Shown: piece after piece, positions 54,171 through 62,177 of the stretch
How positions within the stretch are numbered: the stretch's first letter is position 1
Layout of the letters: each line of letters begins with the position of its first letter
From: Pseudomonas orientalis
GTDB lineage: Bacteria > Pseudomonadota > Gammaproteobacteria > Pseudomonadales > Pseudomonadaceae
Assembly: GCF_001439815.1 (NCBI RefSeq)
Contig: NZ_JYLM01000002.1
Coordinates: forward strand, 310,001 to 374,000
DNA: 64,000 bases
Direction: 5' to 3'
Program-made: the position numbers and the translations under genes
The notes under the pieces: model-generated
The model's input: only the letters and a program-made list of their open reading frames with translations
The model's database searches: none
What the model was told of the DNA's origin: nothing

Positions 54171-54207
54171 CAAGTCCTCCTACATTCCTTTGTGCGAGGT
54201 ACCCCCG

Positions 54208-55293
54208 ATGAGTCAAGACGCCGTGAAATTTGCCTATTGGGTGCCCAACGTCAGCGGTGGGCTGGTGGTCAGCAAGATCGAGCAGCGTACCCACTGGGGC
54301 ATCGACTACAACCGTAAGCTGGCGCAATTGGCCGAAGCCGCCGGCTTCGAATATGGCCTGACCCAGATCCGCTTCACTGCCGGCTACGGCGCCGAGAACC
54401 AGCACGAGTCGGTGGCCTTCAGCCACGCGCTGCTCGCGGCGACCACCACCCTCAAGGTGATTGCGGCGATCCTGCCGGGCCCGTGGCAACCGGCGCTGGC
54501 GGCCAAGCAACTGGCGACCATCGACCAGCTCACCAACGGCCGCATCGCGGTGAATATCGTCAGTGGCTGGTTCAAGGGCGAGTTCCAGGCCATCGGCGAA
54601 CCGTGGCTGGAGCACGATGAGCGCTATCGTCGCTCCGAAGAATTCATTCGCGCCTTGAAAGGCATCTGGACCCAGGATGATTTCACCTTCAAGGGTGACT
54701 TCTACCGCTTCAACAATTACACCCTCAAGCCCAAGCCGCTGGGGCAGCCGGAGATCTTTCAGGGCGGCAGTTCACGGGCGGCGCGGGATATGGCGGCGCG
54801 GGTCTCCGACTGGTACTTCACCAATGGCAACACCCCCGAAGGCATCAAGGCCCAGGTCGACGATATTCGCGCCAAGGCCGCGGCCAATCACCATTCGGTG
54901 AAGATCGGCGTGAACGCTTTCGTGATCGCTCGCGATACCGAAGAAGAGGCGCGCGCCGTGCTGGCGGACATCATCGACAAAGCCGACCCGGAAGCGGTCA
55001 ACGCCTTTGGTGATGCCGCCAGGCAAGCGGGCAAGGCGTCACCGGAAGGCGAGGGCAACTGGGCCAAGTCCAGCTTTGAAGACCTGGTGCAGTACAACGA
55101 CGGCTTCAAGACCAATCTGATCGGCACACCGCAGCAGATCGCCGAGCGCATCGTCGCGCTCAAGGCGGTGGGCGTGGACCTGGTGCTGGCCGGCTTCCTG
55201 CATTTCCAGGAAGAAGTGGAGTACTTCGGCAAGCGTGTGTTGCCGCTGGTTCGCGAGCTGGAGGCCAAGGCCCACGTCAAGCAGGTGGCCTGA
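54208..55293 (+). CDS. sfnG: FMNH2-dependent dimethyl sulfone monooxygenase
   Basis: Oxidises dimethyl sulfone to methanesulfinate with FMNH2 supplied by a separate reductase, allowing growth on dimethyl sulfide derivatives as sulfur sources. 361 residues, bacterial-luciferase-like TIM barrel. Characteristic sequences are KFAYWVPNVSGGLVVSKIEQRTHWGIDYNRKLAQLAEAAGFEYGLTQIRFTAGYGAENQHES and LTNGRIAVNIVSGWFKGEFQAIGEPWLEHDERYRRSEEFIRALKGIW. The start ATG 54208 follows GCGAGGT. A sigma-54 promoter lies upstream, as expected for genes of the SfnR regulon. No ssu or flavin reductase gene is adjacent. Confidence 0.93.
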   Translation: MSQDAVKFAYWVPNVSGGLVVSKIEQRTHWGIDYNRKLAQLAEAAGFEYGLTQIRFTAGYGAENQHESVAFSHALLAATTTLKVIAAILPGPWQPALAAKQLATIDQLTNGRIAVNIVSGWFKGEFQAIGEPWLEHDERYRRSEEFIRALKGIWTQDDFTFKGDFYRFNNYTLKPKPLGQPEIFQGGSSRAARDMAARVSDWYFTNGNTPEGIKAQVDDIRAKAAANHHSVKIGVNAFVIARDTEEEARAVLADIIDKADPEAVNAFGDAARQAGKASPEGEGNWAKSSFEDLVQYNDGFKTNLIGTPQQIAERIVALKAVGVDLVLAGFLHFQEEVEYFGKRVLPLVRELEAKAHVKQVA

Positions 55294-55299
55294 GCCGAT

Positions 55300-55328
55300 G
55301 ATCGTTCCCACGCGGAGTGGGAACGATC
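55300..55328. terminator. REP-type hairpin between convergent sfnG and map
   Basis: GATCGTTCCCAC and GTGGGAACGATC form a perfect 12-bp stem with loop GCGGA. It lies 7 bases after the sfnG stop and 5 bases before the map stop, so it probably ends both transcripts, although no T tract follows. It is a third repeat family, also seen as a half copy at 4121. Confidence 0.75.
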
Positions 55329-55332
55329 GCGG

Positions 55333-56088
55333 TCATGTCGGCGGTTGCAGGGTCAATACCTCAAACCCGTCCGCCGTCACCGCGACCGTATGTTCCCACT
55401 GCGCCGACAGGCTGTTGTCCCGGGTCACCACCGTCCAGCCATCCTTGAGGCTGCGCACTTTGGCGCTGCCCTGGTTGAGCATCGGCTCGATGGTGAACAC
55501 CATGCCTTCGCGCAGTTCCAGCCCGGTGCCGGGACGGCCGAAGTGCAGGATCTGCGGTTCTTCGTGCATGTCCCGGCCAATGCCATGGCCGCAGTATTCA
55601 CGCACCACGCTGTAGCCGTTGGCTTGCGCGTGGGACTGGATCGCATGGCCGATATCACCCAGGCGCGCGCCGGGCTTCACCTGGCGGATGCCGGCCCACA
55701 TGGCTTCGAAGGCCATCTCTACCAGGCGCCGCGCCTTGGGCGTTACATTGCCGATCATGTACATCTTGCTGGAGTCGGCGATAAAGCCGCCTTTTTCCAG
55801 GGTGATGTCGATGTTGATGATGTCGCCATCCTTGAGGATTTGCCTGGCGCTGGGCATGCCGTGACACACCACTTCGTTGATTGATGTATTGATGCTGAAC
55901 GGGTAGTCATATTGCCCGAGGCTGGCCGGGCGGGCTTTCAACTCCTGACGGATGAAGGTTTCGACGGCGCTGTCCAGCTCCAGGGTGGAGCGACCGGCGG
56001 CGACAAAGCCGTCGAGCATGCTGAACACCTGCGCCAGCAGGCGCCCGGACTCGCGCATCAGCGCAAGCTGTTGTGGCGTCTTGATCAT
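55333..56088 (-). CDS. map: Type I methionine aminopeptidase (second, antitoxin-linked copy)
   Basis: Removes N-terminal methionine from nascent proteins; a cytosolic dinuclear metalloenzyme. 251 residues from ATG 56088 (MIKTPQQLALMRESGRLLAQ). Metal ligands are visible: Asp pair in INIDITLEKGGFIADSSKMY, His in YCGHGIGRDMHEEPQ, Glu in VFTIEPML and Glu in QWEHTVAV. The upstream gene for a ParD-like antitoxin overlaps by 4 bases. Pseudomonads normally carry an essential map beside rpsB/tsf, so this is likely an accessory paralogue; no zinc-finger N-terminal extension is present. Confidence 0.92.
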   Translation of the reverse strand: MIKTPQQLALMRESGRLLAQVFSMLDGFVAAGRSTLELDSAVETFIRQELKARPASLGQYDYPFSINTSINEVVCHGMPSARQILKDGDIINIDITLEKGGFIADSSKMYMIGNVTPKARRLVEMAFEAMWAGIRQVKPGARLGDIGHAIQSHAQANGYSVVREYCGHGIGRDMHEEPQILHFGRPGTGLELREGMVFTIEPMLNQGSAKVRSLKDGWTVVTRDNSLSAQWEHTVAVTADGFEVLTLQPPT

Positions 56089-56288
56089 TGGCTGCGCCCC
56101 CGAATCAGGTCGGGCTTGTCCAGCAACAGTTTGTTGATCAGCTCGTTGTAGGGCAGCTGAGGATTGAGCTCGGCGAGCAGGCCGATCTTGATCCAGAACT
56201 CGGCCTGGGCGTTGATGGAACGGTCCATCGCGGCGCTGGCCAGGCGCAGTTGTTCGTGCAGTTGGTCGGTGATCTTGACGATGCCCAT
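56085..56288 (-). CDS. ParD-like antitoxin-family protein
   Basis: A 67-residue ribbon-helix-helix protein, MGIVKITDQLHEQLRLASAAMDRSINAQAEFWIKIGLLAELNPQLPYNELINKLLLDKPDLIRGRSQ, of the ParD-like family. The first 50 residues show the beta strand (GIVKITD) and two helices typical of DNA-binding antitoxins. Translation from ATG 56288 is preferred; the open frame to 56414 has no family match. It overlaps the map gene by 4 bases and no ParE-like toxin gene is seen. Inverted ATACGAA/TTCGTAT sites upstream could be its own operator. Confidence 0.85.
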   Translation of the reverse strand: MGIVKITDQLHEQLRLASAAMDRSINAQAEFWIKIGLLAELNPQLPYNELINKLLLDKPDLIRGRSQ

Positions 56289-56311
56289 AAGCTTCACTGT
56301 GAGATATAGAT

Positions 56312-56335
56312 ATACGAAGCGTATATGTTTCGTAT
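56312..56335. promoter_or_regulatory. Candidate autoregulatory operator of the ParD-like/map operon
   Basis: ATACGAA (56312-56318) and TTCGTAT (56329-56335) are inverted, with an additional CGTAT half-site at 56320-56324 between them. They lie 24-47 bases upstream of the ParD-like start codon, as for ribbon-helix-helix antitoxin operators. Confidence 0.5.
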
Positions 56336-56648
56336 GTTTTGCGAAAGTCCCGCTCGCCGGCTGTTCGATGGGGTGATTGTTTGCCATATGTTGCCAAAAA
56401 ATGGCCCATGGCAATTGCGCCTGCCGGTTAAACGTTTAATCGGCGCGGTTCGACGATGATTTCAGCGGCGCAATTTACGTCGTATAAGCAAGCGCTGAGC
56501 TTATGAAGAAAGGTTACAACAGCGCAGGATTTTGCCGAGTAGGCTTATTTGTTGAAGGCGTCTTCCAAGGTCGGCAAGACGTGGCAGGCAAGTGCCTGCC
56601 GGATCCCTATAAAAACTGTTGGCAGTCTCAAACAAGGAGAGGTTAGCC
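56336..56648. other. Divergent gap between the ParD-like and DUF1652 genes
   Basis: No gene is supported in this 313-base gap. It contains a perfect 8-bp hairpin GGCAGGCA/TGCCTGCC near 56582-56599 and an AT-rich TATAAAAAC stretch near 56608 that could be the -10 region of the DUF1652 gene, whose ribosome binding site AAGGAGAGG starts at 56634. Confidence 0.4.
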
Positions 56649-56915
56649 ATGCTTTCGGAATTAGAGCTTCGCAGCATTATCGAAGGAAGTTTCCTGCCCA
56701 AGCGGTGCGAGTGCACCAAAGCCGAAGATGCTTCACTGACGATCAAGGTGTACGACGACCGCGACCGTGATCGCGTGGAACTGGAGGTCAAGGGTATCAA
56801 CGCGGACAAGCTTGACAGCAGTCGCGCCATTTGCAACCTGATCACCGGGCTGCGTGAAGACCTCAAGCACACCCATACGCCGGTCCTGCAGCGAGCAGGA
56901 GGGCGTAATTTTTAG
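56649..56915 (+). CDS. DUF1652 protein
   Basis: An 88-residue cytosolic protein, MLSELELRSIIEGSFLPKRCECTKAEDASLTIKVYDDRDRDRVELEVKGINADKLDSSRAICNLITGLREDLKHTHTPVLQRAGGRNF, of the Pseudomonas-restricted DUF1652 family. The C-terminal part is helical (SSRAICNLITGLREDL) and the central part beta-like. The motif FLPKRCECT holds two Cys. Its start ATG has a strong ribosome binding site AAGGAGAGG. The function of the family is not known. It is convergent with the degraded autotransporter. Confidence 0.85.
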   Translation: MLSELELRSIIEGSFLPKRCECTKAEDASLTIKVYDDRDRDRVELEVKGINADKLDSSRAICNLITGLREDLKHTHTPVLQRAGGRNF

Positions 56916-56977
56916 TGTCGTGTCGGTTCCAGCATTGTCGTGGAGGCCTGGTATTGACCAGGCCCCCTGAGCTGCTG

Positions 56978-57990
56978 TCACCAGCTCACGTGCATCCCGA
57001 CGGTGCCGCCCCCGCCCTTCTGGGCATTACCATCCAGGTTGGCGGTGACGTTCGCCGCCAGGTAAAGGCTCACCGCTGACGACAAGTGGGCGACAACCCC
57101 TACGCCGACATCGGCGATGGACGACTTGTGATCGCTCTTGATGCGGTCCATATCATTGTAAGTCACCGTGTCGCGACCACCGAAGGTATGCCGGACGTTG
57201 GCGCGCACGTACGGCTCGACGGGCGTATCGCCCACCAGGTAGCGACCCTTGACGCGGGCGCCAACACGGCCGGTCCAGTACTCCTGTGAGTCGAATGATA
57301 CCTTGGAAATACCGTCGTGCTGGTTGTCCAGGTCGATGGTCTGGCGGATTATCTGAACCTGGGGTTCCAGCACCAACTCTCTGGAGAAGGTGATCGGATA
57401 ACCCGCTTCGGCGGACAGCGCCAGGGCGTGGCCCCGGGTGTTCATTTTCACGCCGCGCTCGGATTTGTTGTCACCGTCCAGGCGCGTGCCCATGGCGACC
57501 AGGTCGATGTACCAGCCTTTGGGGTCGGTGAGGGTCCAGTAGGCGCCGAGGTTATCACCGTCCAGCTAGACGCGCCCGGAGCGCCGATCCTGAAAGCCTT
57601 CGGCAAATCCCTTCACGTCTCCGCGCAGGCGGCTCTGCCCGATGAACAGATCAAAACGTTGCAGTTGCCCGCCACTGGTTTGCGCAGCGTAGAGGTCATG
57701 CCCCACCTGATAGCCGCTGATGTTGCCGTCGAAGCTTGGCGCTACGGTGCCCGACCAACGCTTGTTCAAATCACCGCCGTAGGCCCGCGCCCAACCGGCC
57801 GCAACCGCGCCCGTTTCGGTGAGCAGGCTTTGCTCGCCCTTGCGTTGATGAAATGTGCCCAGGGCCATCCAAATCATTATTTGCGCGGCCGGGATCACTA
57901 TCGAGTACCCCGGCACCTCCAGGCGGTACAGCGGGATAGCTCGGGCACCGGCCACAGCCGTTGGCAGCGCCGGGCTGCCGGCGGCGGGCT
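56978..57990 (-). pseudogene. Remnant of an autotransporter (C-terminal beta-barrel with in-frame stop)
   Basis: The minus-strand translation is an autotransporter translocator domain. The first part runs LYRLEVPGYSIVIPAAQIMIWMALGTFHQRKGEQSLL, AYGGDLNKRWSGTVAPSFDGNISGYQVGHDLYA and ends GFAEGFQDRRSGRV. A TAG at 57566-57568 interrupts it. The same frame then continues LDGDNLGAYWTLTDPKGWYIDLVAMGTRLDGDN to YLAANVTANLDGN and MHVSW, with a terminal Trp. So a single nonsense codon divides the barrel. The passenger domain and start codon are absent upstream, where no open frame extends past about 57990. Secretion of a functional product is not expected. Confidence 0.85.
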
Positions 57991-58104
57991 TCGGTGAGTT
58001 TTTGTTTTAATTACTGCTGTTCTTCGGTTTAGCACAGGCCTCCTGCATCGCAAGATTTTCGGATAAAAGGTAACAGGCCGCGCAGGACGCGGCCTGTGGG
58101 GCGG

Positions 58105-59043
58105 TCAGCGCAACTGGCTGCGGTAGGGCAGGTCCGGCCCGGTGCGGGTGCAGGTCAGTGCTGCGGCGCGAATCGCAAAGCCGAGCATGGCGTCGATCTG
58201 TTCGCGGCTGAGCTGTTGCAGCCCCTCAACCGAGTCCAGGTGATGCTCGGTCAACCAGGCAATCAGCGCCGCCTGGAAGGTGTCGCCAGCACCGACCGTG
58301 TCGGCCATCACGATATCCACGGCCGGTTGTGACCAACTGCCGTGCCGGCGGCTGAACACACTGGCGCCATCGCCGCCACGGGTGAGGAATACCAGTTGGC
58401 AACGGTGCTGCAGCCAGCCTTGCAGTACGCTTTCCGGGGACTGCTCGGGGTACAGCAGGTGCAGGTCTTCATCGCTGACCTTGATCAGGTCCGCATGTTT
58501 GACCAACTTTGCCATACGGTCGCGCCACAGCTGGATGTCCGGCTGCGGGTTCAGCCGTACGTTGGGGTCGAGACTGATCAGGCGCTTGCCGCTTTCGCGC
58601 TTGACCAGGTTCAGCAGCGTGTCGCCAATCGGCTGTACCACCAGCGAAAACGAGCCCACATGCAGCCCGCGAATCTCATCGCCCAGGGGCGGCAGATGGC
58701 TCAGCTGCAACTGCCGGTCGGCACAGCCTTCGCCACGAAAGCTGTATTGCGGTGAACCATTGGCCCCCACGGCCACCATGGCCAGGGTGGTCGGCGCATC
58801 GAATGGCACCAGGAAGTCTTCGCTCACGCCTTCGTCCTTGAGCACCTGCAGCAAGCGTCGGCCCAGGTAATCATTGGAGATTCCGGCAAAGAACCCGGAT
58901 TCGATACCCAGGCGGCGCAGGCCGACCGCCACGTTGAACGGCGAACCGCCGGCAATGGCCTTGTAATTGAGCTTGGCGGCCTGCCCGTCGGCATCCTCCT
59001 CGCAGAAAAAATCAAACAGCGCTTCACCACACACCAGATACAT
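58105..59043 (-). CDS. mtlZ: Fructokinase of the mannitol operon
   Basis: A 312-residue PfkB-family sugar kinase that phosphorylates fructose made by mannitol dehydrogenase. The N-terminus MYLVCGEALFDFF, the block AIAGGSPFNVAVGLRRLGIESGFFAGISNDYLGRRLLQ and the C-terminal ADTVGAGDTFQAALIAWL, with the catalytic Asp, are intact. It is last in mtlG-K-D-Y-Z, 12 bases after mtlY, matching P. fluorescens. There is no clear terminator after the stop; the degraded autotransporter remnant follows. Confidence 0.93.
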   Translation of the reverse strand: MYLVCGEALFDFFCEEDADGQAAKLNYKAIAGGSPFNVAVGLRRLGIESGFFAGISNDYLGRRLLQVLKDEGVSEDFLVPFDAPTTLAMVAVGANGSPQYSFRGEGCADRQLQLSHLPPLGDEIRGLHVGSFSLVVQPIGDTLLNLVKRESGKRLISLDPNVRLNPQPDIQLWRDRMAKLVKHADLIKVSDEDLHLLYPEQSPESVLQGWLQHRCQLVFLTRGGDGASVFSRRHGSWSQPAVDIVMADTVGAGDTFQAALIAWLTEHHLDSVEGLQQLSREQIDAMLGFAIRAAALTCTRTGPDLPYRSQLR

Positions 59044-59055
59044 AGTCGCTCGCTC

Positions 59056-60537
59056 TTAAAGGGTTGCCACCAGCTGTTGATAACGCTCGTAGGCCTGTTG
59101 ATAGGCCTTGACGTTGGCCGGCACCGGCACGGTGCGGCTGGCCGGGTCAAGGCTCACGCATTTGTCGCACAGGCCGGCCAGGGATTCGCCGGACTGGCAC
59201 CACGCCGCCTGGATCGCCGCGCCCAGGGCGGCGGCCTCGCTTTGTTCGGTACACACCACTTCGGTGTTCATGATATCGGCGACCATCTGCCGCCACAGCG
59301 GGCTTTTCGAACCGCCGCCGATCAGGCGGATGCCCAGGCTTTGCAGGCCGGTCTGGCGCAACAGGTCCAGGCCGTAGCGCAAGCCGAAGGTGGTGCCTTC
59401 GACCACCGCGCGGCACAGGTTGGCGCGGGTCAGGTTGGTCATGGTCAGGCCGTGCAGGCTGCCGGTGGCCTGGGGCAGGGCGGGCACCCGTTCGCCGTTG
59501 AGAAACGGCAGCATGCTCACCCCGTCCGCGCCGATGGGGGCCTGTTCGACCAGGGCGTTGAAGGCGTTCAAGTCCAGCTCGAACAGCTCGCGCACCACGC
59601 CGGTGGCGTTGGTCAGGTTCATGGTGCAGATCAACGGCAGCCAGCCGCCGCTGGAGGAGCAGAAGGTGGCGACCGACGCCTGGGGGCTGACGTTGGGCTG
59701 GTCGGCAAACGCGTAGACGGTGCCCGATGAACCCAGGCTCATGGTGATCACGCCGGGGGCGATATTGCCGGTGCCGATGGCGCCCATCATGTTGTCGCCG
59801 CCGCCGCTGGCGACGATGGCGTTGGGGTTGATGCCCAGGCGCTCGGCAATGGCGGGGAGGATCGTGCCCACCGCCTGGTCGGCGGCGATCAGCTCGGGCA
59901 GCGCCGACTGCAGGCGCCCGCTGGGGTCGATGTGCTGCAGCAGCGCCACGTCCCATTCACGGCGGCGCACATCGAAATAACCGGTGCCGGAGGCATCGCC
60001 GTATTCGGCGACAGCGCGGCCGGTGAGCCAGTAGTTGAGATAATCATGGGGCAGCAGGATATGGGCGATGCGCGCAAACAGGTCCGGATGCTGTTCGCGG
60101 GTCCACAGCAGTTTTGACACGGTGTAGCCCGGCGCAATGACCACGCCCAGGCGCTCTAGCGAGCCGCTTTCGCCGCCCAGGTACTGCAACAGGCGCTCGT
60201 TTTCGGCTGCGGTTTCGGTGTCGCACCACAGCTTGGCCGGGCGCAGTACCTGGCCCTGGGCGTCGAGCAGAACCAGGCCATGTTGCTGGCCGGACACGCC
60301 GATGCCGAGGATGTCCTGGCCGTCGACCCCGGCCTGTTGCAAGGCGCGGTGGGTGGCTTCGGTAAACGCGTCGAGCCATTCCTGGGTGTGCTGCTCGCGA
60401 CGGCCATTGGCGCCGCTGATCAGTGTGTGGGCGGCGGCGCCCAGGCCCAGCACTTTGCCGCTGGACGCGTCGAGGACAATGGCCTTGGTGCCCTGGGTGC
60501 CGCAGTCGATGCCGAGGAACAGGTTTTGCTGGGTCAT
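59056..60537 (-). CDS. mtlY: Xylulokinase of the mannitol/arabitol operon
   Basis: A 493-residue FGGY-family kinase that phosphorylates D-xylulose, the product of arabitol oxidation by the mannitol dehydrogenase. Translation begins at ATG 60537 (MTQQNLFLGIDCGTQGTKAIVLD). The motifs IGVSGQQHGLVLLDAQG, GGDNMMGAIGTGNIAPGVITMSLGSSGTVYAF and RLIGGGSKSPLWRQMVADIMNTEV match XylB. The AACAATAA sequence 20 bases upstream (60557-60564, minus strand) fits the AAYAAYAA Crc/Hfq binding motif. A REPIN lies between mtlD and this gene. Confidence 0.93.
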   Translation of the reverse strand: MTQQNLFLGIDCGTQGTKAIVLDASSGKVLGLGAAAHTLISGANGRREQHTQEWLDAFTEATHRALQQAGVDGQDILGIGVSGQQHGLVLLDAQGQVLRPAKLWCDTETAAENERLLQYLGGESGSLERLGVVIAPGYTVSKLLWTREQHPDLFARIAHILLPHDYLNYWLTGRAVAEYGDASGTGYFDVRRREWDVALLQHIDPSGRLQSALPELIAADQAVGTILPAIAERLGINPNAIVASGGGDNMMGAIGTGNIAPGVITMSLGSSGTVYAFADQPNVSPQASVATFCSSSGGWLPLICTMNLTNATGVVRELFELDLNAFNALVEQAPIGADGVSMLPFLNGERVPALPQATGSLHGLTMTNLTRANLCRAVVEGTTFGLRYGLDLLRQTGLQSLGIRLIGGGSKSPLWRQMVADIMNTEVVCTEQSEAAALGAAIQAAWCQSGESLAGLCDKCVSLDPASRTVPVPANVKAYQQAYERYQQLVATL

Positions 60538-60556
60538 GATGGAGTGCTCAGCAGTC

Positions 60557-60564
60557 TTATTGTT
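60557..60564 (-). promoter_or_regulatory. Candidate Crc/Hfq CA motif in the mtlY leader
   Basis: AACAATAA on the minus strand exactly matches AAYAAYAA and lies 20 bases before the mtlY ATG, close to the ribosome entry region. It suggests catabolite repression of translation. Confidence 0.5.
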
Positions 60565-60585
60565 GGGGTTGTCAATGCGGTCCAA

Positions 60586-60675
60586 ATGTGGGAGGGGCTT
60601 GCCCCCGATAGCGGTGTGTCAACTACAGATGCCTTTACTGACACTCCCTCATCGGGGGCAAGCCCCCTCCCACAT
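60586..60675. repeat. REPIN inside the mtl operon (mtlD-mtlY)
   Basis: ATGTGGGAGGGGCTTGCCCC at 60586 is complementary to the right arm ending CTCCCACAT at 60675. An inner GTGTCA/TGACAC stem is present. It begins 2 bases past the mtlD stop, in the same transcript as mtlY. Confidence 0.88.
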
Positions 60676-60677
60676 GT

Positions 60678-62159
60678 TCAAGCCGGTTTCTTCAGTAACA
60701 GCTTCAGCGTTTCAGTGACGCCGTGATCGCGCAAGCTTGCATAACACCGCTCGAACGCTGCCACAAACTCGGGTGAGTTGGGAATAGCCGTGCCAAAAAT
60801 CTCTTCTACCCCCAGCAGGCGCCGGCTGATCAGCGTGTCGTCGCTGACCAGCGCCTGGCAGAACTCGGCACGCGGATCCGGGATTTTGTAGCTCACGCCG
60901 TTCTCATCCACGCCCTTCAAGTACAACGCCCACGCGGCGACCACCAGTGCAGCGCGTTCAGTCTCACGGCCGCCGGCAATCAGGCGATTGATCGTTGGCA
61001 CGGTGAACTTGGGAAACTTCGACGAGCCGTCCGAGCACACGCGCTCCAACTGGTCGGCAATCGCCTGGTTGGAAAACCGGTCGACCAGAGTCTGTTTGTA
61101 CTCGATCAAGTCAATGCCCGGCACCGGCGCCAGGTTAGGCGTGACGTCAAGGTTCATGTAGGCGCGCATGTAGGCCACGAACAGCGGGTCGTTCATGGTC
61201 TCGTGCACGAACCGGTAGCCCTTGAGGAACCCCAGGTACGTCAGGGCCAGGTGGCTGCCGTTGAGCAGGCCGATCTTCATTTCCTCGTAAGGCGTCACGT
61301 CATCGGTGAACTGCACGCCGACCTTTTCCCAGGCCGGGCGGCCATTGACGAATTTGTCTTCCAGCACCCATTGCACAAAAGGTTCGCACACCACCGGCCA
61401 GGCATCGTCAATACCGTGCTGGTCATGCAATTGCAGGCGGTGGGCGGTGCTGGTCATCGGCGTGATGCGGTCGACCATGGCGTTCGGGAAGCTCACATTG
61501 GCCTTGATCCAGTCATGCAGCTCGGCGTCGTGCAGCGCGGCGAACGCCAGCAGCGCCTTGCGCGTGACGGCGCCGTTGTGCGGCAGGTTATCGCAGGACA
61601 TCACCGTGAATGCCGGGGTACCGGCGGCGCGGCGTTGGGTCAGGGCGGCGCAGAGAAAGCCGAACACGGTGGTCGGTGCGCTCGGGTGCGCCAGGTCATG
61701 CTGGATCTGCGGCAGGTGGGCCATGAACTCGCCGTTGCTGTCGTCGATGCAGTAGCCGCCTTCGGTGATGGTCAGCGACACGATGCGGATGGCCGGCTCG
61801 GCCAGTTTGTCGATCAGCACCTGGGCGCCGTCCTCGGCCAGCAGCATGTCGCTGATCGAGCCGATCACGCGCACTTCGGTGTCGTCGGTGTCGCCCAGTT
61901 CATACAGGGTGAACAGATAATCCTGGCCGGCCAGGTCGTCGCGGGCCTTGCGGTCTTCGGCCCGCAGGCCCACGCCGCAGATGCTCCAGTCCAGGCCTTC
62001 GCCGCTGTTCATCAGTGCGTCGGTGTAAAACGCCTGATGCGCCCGATGGAAACCGCCGACGCCGATATGCGCGATGCCTTGCGATGTGCTGGCGATGGCA
62101 TAGGTGGGCAGTTTCACTTCGGGGGCCAACTGGGTAAGGGTGTGTTTATTCAGCTTCAT
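60678..62159 (-). CDS. mtlD: Mannitol 2-dehydrogenase
   Basis: Oxidises D-mannitol to D-fructose and D-arabitol to D-xylulose with NAD+; a monomeric long-chain polyol dehydrogenase. 493 residues. The catalytic residues fall at canonical P. fluorescens positions: Lys295, Asn300 and His303 in EEMKIGLLNGSHLAL. The nucleotide-binding region IAHIGVGGFHRAHQAFYTDALMN is near residues 29-51. It stands between mtlK and mtlY. A REPIN follows the stop and may shape the relative level of downstream kinase mRNA. Confidence 0.96.
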   Translation of the reverse strand: MKLNKHTLTQLAPEVKLPTYAIASTSQGIAHIGVGGFHRAHQAFYTDALMNSGEGLDWSICGVGLRAEDRKARDDLAGQDYLFTLYELGDTDDTEVRVIGSISDMLLAEDGAQVLIDKLAEPAIRIVSLTITEGGYCIDDSNGEFMAHLPQIQHDLAHPSAPTTVFGFLCAALTQRRAAGTPAFTVMSCDNLPHNGAVTRKALLAFAALHDAELHDWIKANVSFPNAMVDRITPMTSTAHRLQLHDQHGIDDAWPVVCEPFVQWVLEDKFVNGRPAWEKVGVQFTDDVTPYEEMKIGLLNGSHLALTYLGFLKGYRFVHETMNDPLFVAYMRAYMNLDVTPNLAPVPGIDLIEYKQTLVDRFSNQAIADQLERVCSDGSSKFPKFTVPTINRLIAGGRETERAALVVAAWALYLKGVDENGVSYKIPDPRAEFCQALVSDDTLISRRLLGVEEIFGTAIPNSPEFVAAFERCYASLRDHGVTETLKLLLKKPA

Positions 62160-62177
62160 GGCGTAATACTCGCGAAA

